A stretch of DNA of 64,000 bases from Caldifarciminota bacterium (lineage in GTDB: Bacteria; Hydrothermota; UBA3073; JACQXS01; JAGMCI01). Of this stretch, positions 17,021-27,482 are shown one piece after another. Location of the stretch: contig JAGMCI010000042.1 of NCBI GenBank assembly GCA_023129325.1, positions 17,136 through 81,135 on the forward strand, read 5' to 3'. The notes beneath the pieces were generated by a model that searched no databases, had not been told where the DNA came from, and was given only the letters and a program-made list of their open reading frames with translations. Position numbers and translations under genes: made by a program. Position 1 is the stretch's first letter. Each line of letters opens with the position of its first letter.

Positions 17021-19639
17021 ATGTTTTGTACCAGAAGCACATCCGCCTTTGGCGGAAAGTATTTAGTAGCAGTTTTGGGGACGTTTATTTGCGTCCAGAG
17101 TTTTGGAGCTGGGTATGGGCTCAGGCTCCAGGAGAGAAGAGTTGCAAAGGTTAAGTCTCAGGAGAAGGCAGAGATACCTCGTGAGGTGAATTTTCAGGGT
17201 TTCTTGACAGATGCGGCTGAAGATACTGCAATTAGTGGAGAATATGATATGGAATTTAAGATATGGAATACGGAAACAGGTGGTAATTTGTTATGGGGTG
17301 AGACACAGGAAAATGTCTCTGTGGATGGTGGCATATTCAATGTCATTCTTGGCGAGGTCAATGCGATTCCTGACTCAGTATTTCGGGATTTTACCAATCT
17401 TTATTTAGAACTTATAGTAGGAGGTGAGCTCCTCAGTCCGCGGCAAAAGCTCGTGAGTGTGGGTAGGAGCTACAAAGCCACTTATGCGGACACTGCTGGT
17501 TATTCACTTGCTGCCGATGTGCAGTATGTGGATTCAGCAGGAGTATCAGTTAATGCATGGAAATGGAATAACAATGCGTGGGGGGCTGAATATCCATATG
17601 CTACTGTCTCGGGTATTGCCTATTACATATTAGGTGCGAATGTAGATGGAGAAGTAGCACAAGCAAACAAAGCTGATACAGCCACTTATGCAATTTCAGG
17701 TGGTAGTGCTGATAATGATTGGACTATAAGTGGCAATGTTCTTTATCCTGCTGGGAATTATGGGCTGGCAATGCGTCAATCTAATGTACTTTATGGCAGT
17801 AATGCCAATACCCATGTAGACTTTGGTTCTTCCTGTACAACAGGCGCTTCTGGTCAAAATCTCAGTTATTGCACTGTAAGTGGTGGATGGCGCAACACAG
17901 CCAGCGGTCTCAGTGCCACAGTGGGTGGCGGAATCAACAACACTGCCAGTGGTGCTTATGCAACAATAAGTGGTGGAGATTACAACAAAGTCACTATCCA
18001 GGAGGCAACAGTGGGTGGTGGCTATAGCAACACAGCCAGCGGCTATGCTGGGGTTGTGAGTGGTGGACACACCAACACCGCCGACAGCGCCTATGCGACT
18101 GTGGGCGGCGGACAGAGCAACACTACCAGCAACAATTATGCGACTGTGGGCGGCGGAGGTAATAACACTGCCAGTCATCCGTATGCGACAGTGAGCGGTG
18201 GATATATCAACACTGCCAGCGGTTTTGCTGCCACTGTGGGTGGTGGATATGTTAACACAGTCAGTGGCAGCCGTGCAACTATATCGGGCGGAGATTACAA
18301 CACCGCCAGCGGCAACGAGGCGACTGTGGGTGGTGGATATCAAAACACTGCCAGTAGCAACTATACGACTGTGGGAGGTGGCTATGCAGATACTGCAAGC
18401 GGCGACTATGCGACTGTGAGTGGCGGAGAGAACAACACTGCCAGCAACAACTGGGCGACTGTGGGTGGTGGATATACCAACACTGCCAGCGGCGACCGTG
18501 CGACCGTGGGTGGTGGATATGACAACACTGCCAGCGGGCAGTTTGCGACCGCATCAGGCGGATGGAACAACACTGCCAGCAACTACTATGCGACAGTGGG
18601 TGGTGGACAGAGCAACAATGCCAGTAGCAACCACACGACAGTGGGTGGTGGGAAAAACAACACTGCCAGTAGCTGGTATGCAACTGTGGCTGGTGGCTAT
18701 AACAATGAAGCCGGCGCCACCAATGCAACTGTGGCTGGTGGAGAGAGCAACATCGCCAGCCATAATCATGCGACAGTGGGTGGTGGGAAAAACAACACTG
18801 CCAGCCACTTGTATGCAACTGTGGCTGGTGGAGATTCCAACACTGCCAGCGAAACTCATGCGACTGTGAGTGGTGGATGGAACAACACTGCCAATAGAGG
18901 GCATGCGACTGTGGGTGGTGGATATGAAAACACCGCCAGTAACAACTATGCGACAGTGAGTGGCGGATATAGCAACATCGCCAGTGGAACTCATGCGACT
19001 GTGGGTGGCGGAGCTTACAACACTGCCAGCAACTGGTATGCGACTGTGAGTGGCGGAACTTACAACACTGCCAGCGGTGAGTGTGCGACTGTGGGTGGTG
19101 GAAGGGCTGATACAGTTGCTGGGGACTATTCATTTGCTGCAGGAAAGGATGTAAGGGTGACCGATGCGGCTGATTACACTTTTGCATTTGGGCGTGATTT
19201 TACAACTTCTACTCCTAATGCAGTCATATTCCATAACTCAGTGCATGAGATTAAAGTTGGTATTGGGATGGCGAGTCCTGGCAACATTCTGACTGTGAAG
19301 CAAACTTCTACGACTGACCCGATTGCTGATGGGTGGACAGTTTATTCATCAAGGCGCTGGAAGACAAATATAGAGCCGATTCCGGGAGCGTTGGAGAAAG
19401 TGAAGCAACTCCGGGGTGTATATTTTGATTGGAAGGAGAATGGGAAGCATGATATGGGTATGATAGCAGAAGAGGTGGGCGAAGTTATTCCTGAGGTTGT
19501 TGCTTATGAGGAGAATGGAGAAGATGCCAAGTCCATTGATTATGCGAGGTTAGTATCAGTATTAGTAGAAGCAGTAAAGGAGCAGCAGGTTGAGATTGAG
19601 ACTCTGAAATCAGAGATTGAAGTTCTGAAAGCCAGGTAA
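17021..19639 (+). CDS. YadA-head-repeat fibre protein with C-terminal Peptidase_S74-like (intramolecular chaperone) domain
   Basis: About 25 repeats of (A)TVGGGYxNTASGxYA; C-terminus SSRRWKTNIEPIPGALEKVKQLRGVYFDWKENGKHDMGMIAEEVGEVIPEVV...KSIDYARLVSVLVEAVKEQ. Confidence 0.92.
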   Translation: MFCTRSTSAFGGKYLVAVLGTFICVQSFGAGYGLRLQERRVAKVKSQEKAEIPREVNFQGFLTDAAEDTAISGEYDMEFKIWNTETGGNLLWGETQENVSVDGGIFNVILGEVNAIPDSVFRDFTNLYLELIVGGELLSPRQKLVSVGRSYKATYADTAGYSLAADVQYVDSAGVSVNAWKWNNNAWGAEYPYATVSGIAYYILGANVDGEVAQANKADTATYAISGGSADNDWTISGNVLYPAGNYGLAMRQSNVLYGSNANTHVDFGSSCTTGASGQNLSYCTVSGGWRNTASGLSATVGGGINNTASGAYATISGGDYNKVTIQEATVGGGYSNTASGYAGVVSGGHTNTADSAYATVGGGQSNTTSNNYATVGGGGNNTASHPYATVSGGYINTASGFAATVGGGYVNTVSGSRATISGGDYNTASGNEATVGGGYQNTASSNYTTVGGGYADTASGDYATVSGGENNTASNNWATVGGGYTNTASGDRATVGGGYDNTASGQFATASGGWNNTASNYYATVGGGQSNNASSNHTTVGGGKNNTASSWYATVAGGYNNEAGATNATVAGGESNIASHNHATVGGGKNNTASHLYATVAGGDSNTASETHATVSGGWNNTANRGHATVGGGYENTASNNYATVSGGYSNIASGTHATVGGGAYNTASNWYATVSGGTYNTASGECATVGGGRADTVAGDYSFAAGKDVRVTDAADYTFAFGRDFTTSTPNAVIFHNSVHEIKVGIGMASPGNILTVKQTSTTDPIADGWTVYSSRRWKTNIEPIPGALEKVKQLRGVYFDWKENGKHDMGMIAEEVGEVIPEVVAYEENGEDAKSIDYARLVSVLVEAVKEQQVEIETLKSEIEVLKAR
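17871..19110 (+). repeat. About 25 tandem copies of a 48-bp coding repeat (16 aa, YadA head-like)
   Basis: Recurrent gcgACTGTGgGTGGTGGAtatnnCAACACTGCCAGCnnn unit. Confidence 0.92.
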
Positions 19640-19835
19640 CTTTAAAAAATAGCCACAGAAAGATACGGAGAAATAACAAGTTAATTAGTAAAGCAATATT
19701 AAATATCAAAAATTAAATAGACGAAAACACAGAGAAATACAGAAAAAAGGAACCACGGATTATACGGAATAAAATAAGTTGCAAAAACACCGTTTCCCGA
19801 AATAAATTTGGGACAAGTTTTGCATTCCAAAAAGG

Positions 19836-20534
19836 TTAATGGAGTTTGTAAGATAAGAGGGTAGTTTCAATTGTTTTATTTAATATTTGTTTTATCATAC
19901 CGACATTTGGTTTATACCATTGGTCATAAAGTGTAGTATCAGAAGAAGCGGTGCCAAAATTCCCGCAATTTAGGTTTTCTATTAGTTTAATTCTAATCTT
20001 ATAATTTTCATTTTCTAAATCAACAACCTCTCCCTCGATTTGCACTTCTATTTTTACAGTATCTCCCAATATATAGCTTTCTTTTTCAAATATTTGGTTC
20101 CATGAGTTACCAATGATAAGCGGGAGTTTAAGATAGGGGAGCCAGAAAGCCGCAATTTCCTCAGTTTCACCATTTATAACAATAGTTTTAGAGTAAAACT
20201 TATCGAGTCTATCATCACTTTTATACCAATATTCAGGGACAACATTTCGTTCAAGGAGCCAGCAACTGTCTCTTTGTCCAATTACTTCGTTTTTAATCAC
20301 TTTAAGTATAAGAGTATCTTTTTTATTTTCTAAATAAATCCATTCATTATCCGGTTCAAGCGGGAAATAATCAGCGGCCATACGATAAAGGAGCGGACTT
20401 TGTTTACAACCAGAGAGGGTTAGTAGTAACCCCAGACAAACACAAGTCCAGACATTAGACCGTAGACCAAAGACAAGAGACTGTGTAGTCTGTAGTCTAT
20501 AGTCTTCAGTCTTAAGTCTATTTCTTTTGTTCAT
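19836..20534 (-). CDS. Putative lipoprotein, unknown function
   Basis: Lipobox-like LLLTLSGCKQ. Confidence 0.65.
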   Translation of the reverse strand: MNKRNRLKTEDYRLQTTQSLVFGLRSNVWTCVCLGLLLTLSGCKQSPLLYRMAADYFPLEPDNEWIYLENKKDTLILKVIKNEVIGQRDSCWLLERNVVPEYWYKSDDRLDKFYSKTIVINGETEEIAAFWLPYLKLPLIIGNSWNQIFEKESYILGDTVKIEVQIEGEVVDLENENYKIRIKLIENLNCGNFGTASSDTTLYDQWYKPNVGMIKQILNKTIETTLLSYKLH

Positions 20535-20941
20535 AATTTCACTTCTATATTCAGGTTTAAAGAGATACCTTTTGGGACTGTAGAATAAGAAATTTCTGGA
20601 GTCAGGTTCACTTTTTCACTCACAAGGAACGGGAAGTAAAAAGCAAAGCAAGACCCCACACCAAATTCATCTTCGGAGCCAGTATTTAATTTTTCTTTTA
20701 AATAATAGCCACCCACACCAAATCCGATGTGCATTTTATGCATTTTAACTTTTGTTCCTATTGTAATTTTAGAAACATTTAAATGCAGTTCATTTTTATC
20801 AAAAGCAAGTGTTTCTGCCCCAATCCACAAGGGCACATAACAAGATTCACAAACTATTTTAACAGATTTTCCAACAGGATATATATTAGCTAAGCCTCCG
20901 GTTGGAGCAAAAAGCCCAAGTCCAAGACTTAAAAGTAACAT
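20531..20941 (-). CDS. Hypothetical outer-membrane beta-barrel-like protein
   Basis: Signal-like N-terminus, alternating beta pattern; 4-bp overlap with downstream lipoprotein gene. Confidence 0.5.
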   Translation of the reverse strand: MLLLSLGLGLFAPTGGLANIYPVGKSVKIVCESCYVPLWIGAETLAFDKNELHLNVSKITIGTKVKMHKMHIGFGVGGYYLKEKLNTGSEDEFGVGSCFAFYFPFLVSEKVNLTPEISYSTVPKGISLNLNIEVKL

Positions 20942-21017
20942 ATTAAAATCAAAAATTAGAAATCAAACATCAAAATGACAAATCAAAATTCAAATATTTA
21001 ACCACTGAAAGTAATTA

Positions 21018-21123
21018 GCGAAGGCTAAAGCCTTCGGCTACATTGAGATTCTTCCCCTTCACTTCGTTCAGGGTCAGAATGACAGGAAACGAAAAAGTTT
21101 TCGCAGGTAAAACCTGCTCCTAC
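21018..21123. repeat. Cluster of three short repeats downstream of infB
   Basis: gcgaaggctaaagccttcggctac (21018-21041), agattcttccccttcacttcgttcagggtcagaatgac (about 21047-21083), tcgcaggtaaaacctgctcctac (21101-21123). Confidence 0.85.
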
Positions 21124-23222
21124 ATTTCCTTTATTCCGTAGGCTTCAATTACATCTCCGGGTTTAAGTTTAACAGGCTCTTCGAATCCGACGCCACACTC
21201 GTAACCTGCCTTAACTTCTTTCACATCTTCTTTAATTCTTTTCAAACTTTTAATTTCACCCTCATAAACTATAGCTTCCTCTCTTTTAACTCTTACTTTT
21301 TCGTCTCTTATTATTTTTCCTTCTGTCACATAACAGCCAGTTATAAATCCGACATTACTTATTTTAAATATTTGTTTAACTTCAGCTTTACCGATTTCAT
21401 ATTCTTCAAATTTTGGAGGGAGCAATCCTTTAAGAGCAAGTTTAATATCGTCAATTGCTTCATAAATAATATTATAGGTTCTAATCTCAACTTTTTTTTC
21501 TTTAGCAATCTTTTCAGCTTCTAAATTTCTTTTAACATTATACCCTATAATTATTGCTCTACCTGCAATAGCAAGCAGGATATCAGATTCATTTATTTCA
21601 CCTATTCCTTTATGAATTATATTCACTTTTATTTTTTCTTCGGTCAAATGTTCTACTGAGTCAGACAGGGCTTCAACAGAGCCTGCGGCATCTCCTTTTA
21701 TAATTAACTTAAGTTCTGTAATTTCGCCAGCCTCAAGTTCTTTTTGGAGTGTTTCTGCGGTTACTGGCTTTTTTCCTTTTATGAGTCCTGTTTTTGCTAA
21801 TTCTTTTCGTTCTTTTGAAAGCTCTCGTGCGAATTTACTTTCTTTAACTACTTTCAAAGTATCTCCGACTTGAGAAACTGCATCAAATCCCACGATTTGG
21901 ACAGGTTCTGATGGATAAGCTTTTGCCTTATGTTTTTCCCATTCATCATACATTGCTCTTACCTTACCACTTACTTCCCCAGCCACAAATGAATCCCCTT
22001 GACTTAATATTCCATCTGATATTATCACTGTTGCCACGATTCCTTTTCTTTTATCTAATTTTGACTCAATAATTGTTCCTCGTGCTTCACCTTCAAATCT
22101 TGATTTCAATTCCAACAGTTCTGCTTGCATCAATATAGTTTCTAACAAATCATTTATTCCCTTACCCGTTTTAGCTGATACTTGACAACAAAGTGTATCG
22201 CCGCCATGTTTTTCTGTAACTAAATTATGTTCAAGCAATTGTTTTTCAATTTTTTCTGGGTCAACATTTGGGAGGTCTATCTTATTAATTGCCACTATTA
22301 TGGACACTCCTGCGTCTCGTGCGTGATTCAGTGCCTCAATTGTTTGTGGCATCATACCGTCATCAGCGGCTATTACCAACACTACTATATCTGTTATTCG
22401 GGCTCCTCTTGCTCTCATTGCTGTGAATGCCTTATGTCCGGGAGTATCAATAAATGTTATATACCTATCTTTTCCACCTTTAGCGGAAAATTTAACTCTA
22501 TAAGCTCCGATATGTTGGGTTATTCCGCCACTTTCTGTTTGGATTACATTTGTATGTCTTATATAATCAAGGAGAGCTGTTTTTCCGTGGTCTACATGTC
22601 CCATAAGTGTTACTACCGATGAACGAGGTTCAAGTTTTCCTGCAATTTTCTCTTCTTCTTCAACATAAGAAGGAATTAGTTCAGCTTCTTTTCCATATTC
22701 AGCCATAATAGTTGATACAGTATCTGCATCAAGCCGTTGATTCACAGTCACCATTAATCCAAGTTTCAAGCATTTTGAAATTAAATCTATTGGGTCTACT
22801 GACAACAGTCCAGCCAATTCTTTTACGGAAACATATTCACCAATTTTTATCTTTTCCTCTTTTTCTATCTCTTTTTTCTCCTCTATCTCTTCTGCCTGAT
22901 ACTTTTTGGTTCGTTTACCCATTTCGATTTTTGTCATTGTCTTACGAAGTCTTTTTTTAGTCATTTCCGTTTCTCGCAATTTCCGAGATTTATATGCTCC
23001 TGGCACGAAACCACGAGCTTTAGCTCTTAATTTCTTTCTTTCCTGGTCTTTAAGTTTTACGGCTTCTTTACTTTGAGTAAATTTCTTTTCGGCTGCTTTA
23101 ATCATAGTTAAGGGGATTCTACTCATAGGGCTATTAACTTTAAATCCCAACTCTTTCAAAAGTCCAATTAAGGCTTTAGATGACAGGCCTAATTCATTTG
23201 CAACTTCGTGTACTCTTTTCAT
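21120..23222 (-). CDS. infB: Translation initiation factor IF-2
   Basis: [57 protein letters not shown]. Confidence 0.98.
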   Translation of the reverse strand: MKRVHEVANELGLSSKALIGLLKELGFKVNSPMSRIPLTMIKAAEKKFTQSKEAVKLKDQERKKLRAKARGFVPGAYKSRKLRETEMTKKRLRKTMTKIEMGKRTKKYQAEEIEEKKEIEKEEKIKIGEYVSVKELAGLLSVDPIDLISKCLKLGLMVTVNQRLDADTVSTIMAEYGKEAELIPSYVEEEEKIAGKLEPRSSVVTLMGHVDHGKTALLDYIRHTNVIQTESGGITQHIGAYRVKFSAKGGKDRYITFIDTPGHKAFTAMRARGARITDIVVLVIAADDGMMPQTIEALNHARDAGVSIIVAINKIDLPNVDPEKIEKQLLEHNLVTEKHGGDTLCCQVSAKTGKGINDLLETILMQAELLELKSRFEGEARGTIIESKLDKRKGIVATVIISDGILSQGDSFVAGEVSGKVRAMYDEWEKHKAKAYPSEPVQIVGFDAVSQVGDTLKVVKESKFARELSKERKELAKTGLIKGKKPVTAETLQKELEAGEITELKLIIKGDAAGSVEALSDSVEHLTEEKIKVNIIHKGIGEINESDILLAIAGRAIIIGYNVKRNLEAEKIAKEKKVEIRTYNIIYEAIDDIKLALKGLLPPKFEEYEIGKAEVKQIFKISNVGFITGCYVTEGKIIRDEKVRVKREEAIVYEGEIKSLKRIKEDVKEVKAGYECGVGFEEPVKLKPGDVIEAYGIKEM

Positions 23223-24454
23223 TCTTCTACTATTTCTTTTTCTTTACTTTTTTGATCTTCTATTAATTTTTGAACTAACTTAAATATTTTTTCTGCCTTT
23301 TTTTCTCCTATACCTGGGACCTGTATAAGTTTATCTATTCCTCTGTTCAAAATTTCAGCACTTGTCAGGAAACCACCTGATATTAATGCCTTCTTACACG
23401 GTTCTGACAATCCTTTTATAAAGACCACCCCTTTACTCTTATAATCACTTTCTGATATTATATCAATTTTCATAGCTGTCAATCGTGAGGCTAATAAAGC
23501 ATTATGACCACTTTTTCCGATTGCTTGAGGCAGTTCTTCATCTTTTATCACTATACTTATTCGGTTTTCCTTATTATTAATTTTCTCCTCTAAAATTTTG
23601 ACTCCTGAAAGTGCTCTTGAAGTAAAAACCATTGTATCCGATGAATATTGAATTACATCTATTTTTTCATTATTCAACTCTCTAACTACTGGTTGAATTC
23701 TTGAACCTTTTACCCCAACGCAAGCACCAACAGGGTCTATTTTTGAATCATTTGATGTTACTGCTATTTTAGCTCTTATTCCTGGGATTCGTGCTGCTGC
23801 TTTAATTTCAATGATTCCTTCTTTAATTTCAGGCACCTCATTAACGAGCAATTTTTTTAAAAAATCAGGATGTGTTCGAGAGAGCAAGACTCTACCTCCG
23901 CTTGTCACATCAAGAATATAAGCTTTAATAGTGTTTCCTTGATAATATCTTTCTTCTGGTATTTGTTCTCTCAGGGGGAGGAAACCCTCTGCATCTCCTA
24001 ACTTCACAATAATTTCATACCGGTCTACCTTTTGAACTATACCAGTTTCGATTTTTCCAATTTTAGATTGATATTCTTCAAACACTCTTTCTTTATCTTT
24101 ATCTCTTATTTTTTGTTGAAGCGTTCTTTTTACCAAGATAATTGCATTTCGTCCAAATTTTTCAAAAGGCAGTTCTATACGAAGCTCATCACCTAATTTC
24201 ATTGTTTCATCTATCTTTTGAGCTTTAAGGAGTCCAATTTCTTGCGATTGCGTTTTTATCCTTTTTACAACTTTTTTTACAAGAAACACTCTAATTATTC
24301 CTTTTGCCTCATCCATTTCCACATCAATATTTGCATCTTCACCCACAGACTGTTGCGCTGCACTTATCAGACTATCTTTTAAAATATCAATTGCAAACTC
24401 CTTTGGTAGTTTTCTTTCTTCTGCCATCTGGGCAATAGCTTGTAAAATAGACAT
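23219..24454 (-). CDS. nusA: Transcription termination/antitermination factor NusA
   Basis: S1 and KH domains: VGACVGVKGSRIQPVVRELNNEKIDVI, IGKSGHNALLASRLT; C-terminal HhH. Confidence 0.97.
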   Translation of the reverse strand: MSILQAIAQMAEERKLPKEFAIDILKDSLISAAQQSVGEDANIDVEMDEAKGIIRVFLVKKVVKRIKTQSQEIGLLKAQKIDETMKLGDELRIELPFEKFGRNAIILVKRTLQQKIRDKDKERVFEEYQSKIGKIETGIVQKVDRYEIIVKLGDAEGFLPLREQIPEERYYQGNTIKAYILDVTSGGRVLLSRTHPDFLKKLLVNEVPEIKEGIIEIKAAARIPGIRAKIAVTSNDSKIDPVGACVGVKGSRIQPVVRELNNEKIDVIQYSSDTMVFTSRALSGVKILEEKINNKENRISIVIKDEELPQAIGKSGHNALLASRLTAMKIDIISESDYKSKGVVFIKGLSEPCKKALISGGFLTSAEILNRGIDKLIQVPGIGEKKAEKIFKLVQKLIEDQKSKEKEIVEE

Positions 24455-24455
24455 T

Positions 24456-26141
24456 TTAATGATTTAATATTTTAATTATTTCTTCAACTACTTTCTCTTT
24501 TTTTATTTTTTTTCTTTGCTCTTTACCTCTGAACTTAATTTCCACATTTCCTTTTTTAAGTTCGCGTTCGCCGACTATTATTTGCAATGGTATTCCTATC
24601 AGGTCGGCATCCTTAAACTTAACTCCTGCACTCTCAAGCCTATCATCTATTAGCACTTCAGTTTTTAGCTTCAGGTTTTTATATATTAACTCTGCTGTCT
24701 CTTGCACTTCACGAACACTTATATTCAAGGAAAGTATAAGCACTTTATAAGGTGCCACTTCCAATGGCCATATTATTCCATTTTTATCGTGATATGTTTC
24801 AATTATACTTGTCATAATTCTCTCGGGACCGATTCCGTAGCTTCCCATAATAATGGGTTTTCTTTTTCCTTTTTTGTCAATGAAAAAAGCATCCATTGCT
24901 TCTGAATATTTAGTACCTAAATTAAAAATATGTGCTATTTCAATAGCATTTTTGAAAAATAAAGGCTCCTTACATTTAATACATCTATCTCCTTCTTTTA
25001 CCAATCTGATGTCTAAATACTTTTTCACTTTAACATCTCTTTCCAGATTGACACCTTTCAAGTGATAAAAAGTTTTGTTTGCCCCCGTTATAAGTCCTTT
25101 TTTTCCTTTAAGCACTTTATCTGCAATAACCTCCACATTTAAGCCTATAGGACCTACATATCCAGGTTCTACTCCTGTAATTTCTTTAATCTCATCGGGA
25201 GTGGCTACTCTTGTATTTCCTATTTTCTGGATTTTTTCGTCACTTAATTCATGTTCTCCATCAAGAAGAAGAAATATGGGTTTTTCTTCCATTATGTAAA
25301 GCAGACTTTTCATAAACTTACTCTTAGGCATTTTCAAGAATTTAGAAACTTCCTCTACGGTTCCTTCAACTGGTGTATGTATTTCTGATAATGGCTCATC
25401 TTTAAAATTTGGTAATTTATTCTCTGAATCTGCTATCTGCAAATTTGCTTTATACCCGCATTTCTCACAAATAACAATCTTATCTTCCCCATTTTCCGAT
25501 ATAACCATAAATTCTTCTGACAAACTGCCCCCCATAAGTCCACTTGATGCTGCAACAATCACGAAGTCAAGTCCGCATCTCTTGAATATGTTAATATATG
25601 CATCTCGGTGCAATTTGTAACTTTTTTTAAATCCATTTTCATCTGCATCAAATGAATATGAATCTTTCATAATAAATTGTCTTAGTCTCTCTAATCCACT
25701 TCGGGGTCTTAATTCATCTCTAAACTTTATTTGAATTTGATACCATATTTGTGGAAGGTGTTTGTAAGATATTATTTCATCCGATGCAATTTTTGTTATT
25801 ATTTCTTCATGAGTAGGAGCAAGGCACATATCTCGGTTTTTCCTATCTTTAAGTTTAAACATCTCCTGGCCGTACTCCTCCCAGCGTCCTGTCTCTTGCC
25901 AGAGAGACCTGGGTGTCAAAGCTGGTAAAAAAAGTTCCTGTGCCTCTATACAATTCATTTCTTCTCTAATAGTATCTATTATTTTTGAAATCACTCGCCA
26001 CCCAAGGGGGAGATAAGAATAAATTCCACTAACTAATGGCCTTACGAGTCCTGCCTTAATAGATAAAGCATGACTGATGCTTTTTGCGACCTTTGGTGTC
26101 TCTCTCAAAGTAGGAATAAAACTTTTACTCCATCTCATCAA
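24456..26141 (-). CDS. proS: Prolyl-tRNA synthetase
   Basis: GIYSYLPLGWRVISKI, TEEIITKI-like THEEIITKIASDEI, RPRSGLERLRQFIMKDSYSFD, GSYGIGPERI. Confidence 0.97.
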   Translation of the reverse strand: MMRWSKSFIPTLRETPKVAKSISHALSIKAGLVRPLVSGIYSYLPLGWRVISKIIDTIREEMNCIEAQELFLPALTPRSLWQETGRWEEYGQEMFKLKDRKNRDMCLAPTHEEIITKIASDEIISYKHLPQIWYQIQIKFRDELRPRSGLERLRQFIMKDSYSFDADENGFKKSYKLHRDAYINIFKRCGLDFVIVAASSGLMGGSLSEEFMVISENGEDKIVICEKCGYKANLQIADSENKLPNFKDEPLSEIHTPVEGTVEEVSKFLKMPKSKFMKSLLYIMEEKPIFLLLDGEHELSDEKIQKIGNTRVATPDEIKEITGVEPGYVGPIGLNVEVIADKVLKGKKGLITGANKTFYHLKGVNLERDVKVKKYLDIRLVKEGDRCIKCKEPLFFKNAIEIAHIFNLGTKYSEAMDAFFIDKKGKRKPIIMGSYGIGPERIMTSIIETYHDKNGIIWPLEVAPYKVLILSLNISVREVQETAELIYKNLKLKTEVLIDDRLESAGVKFKDADLIGIPLQIIVGERELKKGNVEIKFRGKEQRKKIKKEKVVEEIIKILNH

Positions 26142-26153
26142 GTCACCTTTTAT

Positions 26154-26200
26154 AAAAAAACCTGGGGCTTTGCCTCCGCATCACAAACCCCAGGTTTTTT
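26154..26200. terminator. Rho-independent, probably bidirectional terminator
   Basis: AAAAAAA-CCTGGGG-loop-CCCCAGG-TTTTTT between proS and the membrane protein gene. Confidence 0.75.
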
Positions 26201-26205
26201 AGTAC

Positions 26206-27429
26206 TTATTCCTTTTTTTCTTCCTTTTCTTTTACTTTTTTCTCTGTAGTGGGTTCTTTTTCTGCTTTCTTCTTGGCTGGCTTTTCCTCTTTTTTCTCTT
26301 CAACGGGCTCTTCTACTTTTTCTTCTTCAAATTCCTCTTCCTTTTTCTCAAGGAGATTTTTTTCATCTTTTATCTTTACAAGCACAGTATATATAAGACT
26401 CTGTCCAGCTCCCCAAACACTAATTCCATAAGCAATAACAAAGAAGGCAATAAAATAGAATCCCAAACCTATCAAGAAGCTTCCTGCCCATTCTGCCCAA
26501 TTAACTGGCATCCAAGTCTGAGGATAAAGCATAACTGGGGTTACTCGCCCAACCACAGACTCAAGCCATTGGATAGGTGGACAAGAGGGAAGATACCATA
26601 AACCATTATTCCATATTGTTTGCCACCATGAATGGGCTCCTCCTTCTATCATTCTTGTTCCAGCCCAAAATCCTGCAGCCCAATGAAAGAGAACAAGACT
26701 CTTTTTAATGAGCCATCCAAATACCCACACTCCAGCAAAGCTACAAAACCCCACAAATATCTCCCAAAGAGTTAATCTCCAAGTTTGGTCATTCAAGCAA
26801 CTAAATAATTCAAAAAGAGTATCAAAAGTATCCGATTCTGTGGTAGTTCCGATTGCTGGAGATAAAAAGAAAGAAATTATGAAAATGATTGCAAGGTAAA
26901 TTACAAATAAGGCTCCGAGCGCCACAGGTATAAAGAATATCCCTGCCAACAACTGTCCAGCATAAGGTATTCTACCAATCAATCCGCACACAAAGCCAAC
27001 AAATATGAGAGCAGCAATAAAAATTGCCAGAGTTACAGGAGAAAGAATTATAGATTTCCATTGTTTTAGTGAGTATTTCAGTGCATCTGTAACCTCATAG
27101 AATTCATCTCCTCTCAATTGTTCAAAAGTTAACTTTGATATAGCCCCAATTGAAAGTAGATTCATAGCAATAAAAAATACTATACCGAATGCCCAGCATA
27201 TCCAGCCCCACCATATAAGATGTGTCTCACCTATGATTGGAACCGGGATGTATTTAAAAGCTCCCCAAACATCTTTCCATACCCAATCAGGTGATGAGAC
27301 ATAAGCAAAATAACTCATCACAGAGTATAGAATAGTTCCTATAAGAAGGCCCAGGAATCCAATCCATATCTTTTTGGCTGAAAACCCGAGTCTTGGAGCT
27401 CTAACAACATCTGCGAAGTTAAAATGCAT
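26206..27429 (-). CDS. Multi-TM membrane protein with charged Lys/Glu-rich C-terminal tail
   Basis: Multiple hydrophobic helices; EEEKVEEPVEEKKEEKPAKKKAEKE tail. Confidence 0.65.
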   Translation of the reverse strand: MHFNFADVVRAPRLGFSAKKIWIGFLGLLIGTILYSVMSYFAYVSSPDWVWKDVWGAFKYIPVPIIGETHLIWWGWICWAFGIVFFIAMNLLSIGAISKLTFEQLRGDEFYEVTDALKYSLKQWKSIILSPVTLAIFIAALIFVGFVCGLIGRIPYAGQLLAGIFFIPVALGALFVIYLAIIFIISFFLSPAIGTTTESDTFDTLFELFSCLNDQTWRLTLWEIFVGFCSFAGVWVFGWLIKKSLVLFHWAAGFWAGTRMIEGGAHSWWQTIWNNGLWYLPSCPPIQWLESVVGRVTPVMLYPQTWMPVNWAEWAGSFLIGLGFYFIAFFVIAYGISVWGAGQSLIYTVLVKIKDEKNLLEKKEEEFEEEKVEEPVEEKKEEKPAKKKAEKEPTTEKKVKEKEEKKE

Positions 27430-27449
27430 AATTCCTCCTTTTTATGAAT

Positions 27450-27473
27450 GTAGGAGCAATTTGCAAAAATTGC
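27450..27473 (+). repeat. GTAG-capped palindrome
   Basis: GTAGgaGCAATTTgcaAAAATTGC. Confidence 0.65.
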
Positions 27474-27482
27474 CCAAACAAT

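Noticed and set aside
17871-19110. Regular direct repeats that could suggest a CRISPR array
   Set aside because: Units are contiguous 48-bp coding repeats without unique spacers, in one long ORF; they are YadA-like head repeats.
17696-19187. Long antisense and alternate-frame ORFs (215, 302, 146 and 149 aa) over the fibre gene
   Set aside because: Periodic Cys/His/Trp/Ser patterns follow from the 48-bp repeat; no start signals or recognisable domains.
22227-22622. 131-aa plus-strand ORF within infB
   Set aside because: Antisense shadow of the IF-2 GTPase domain; no recognisable family.
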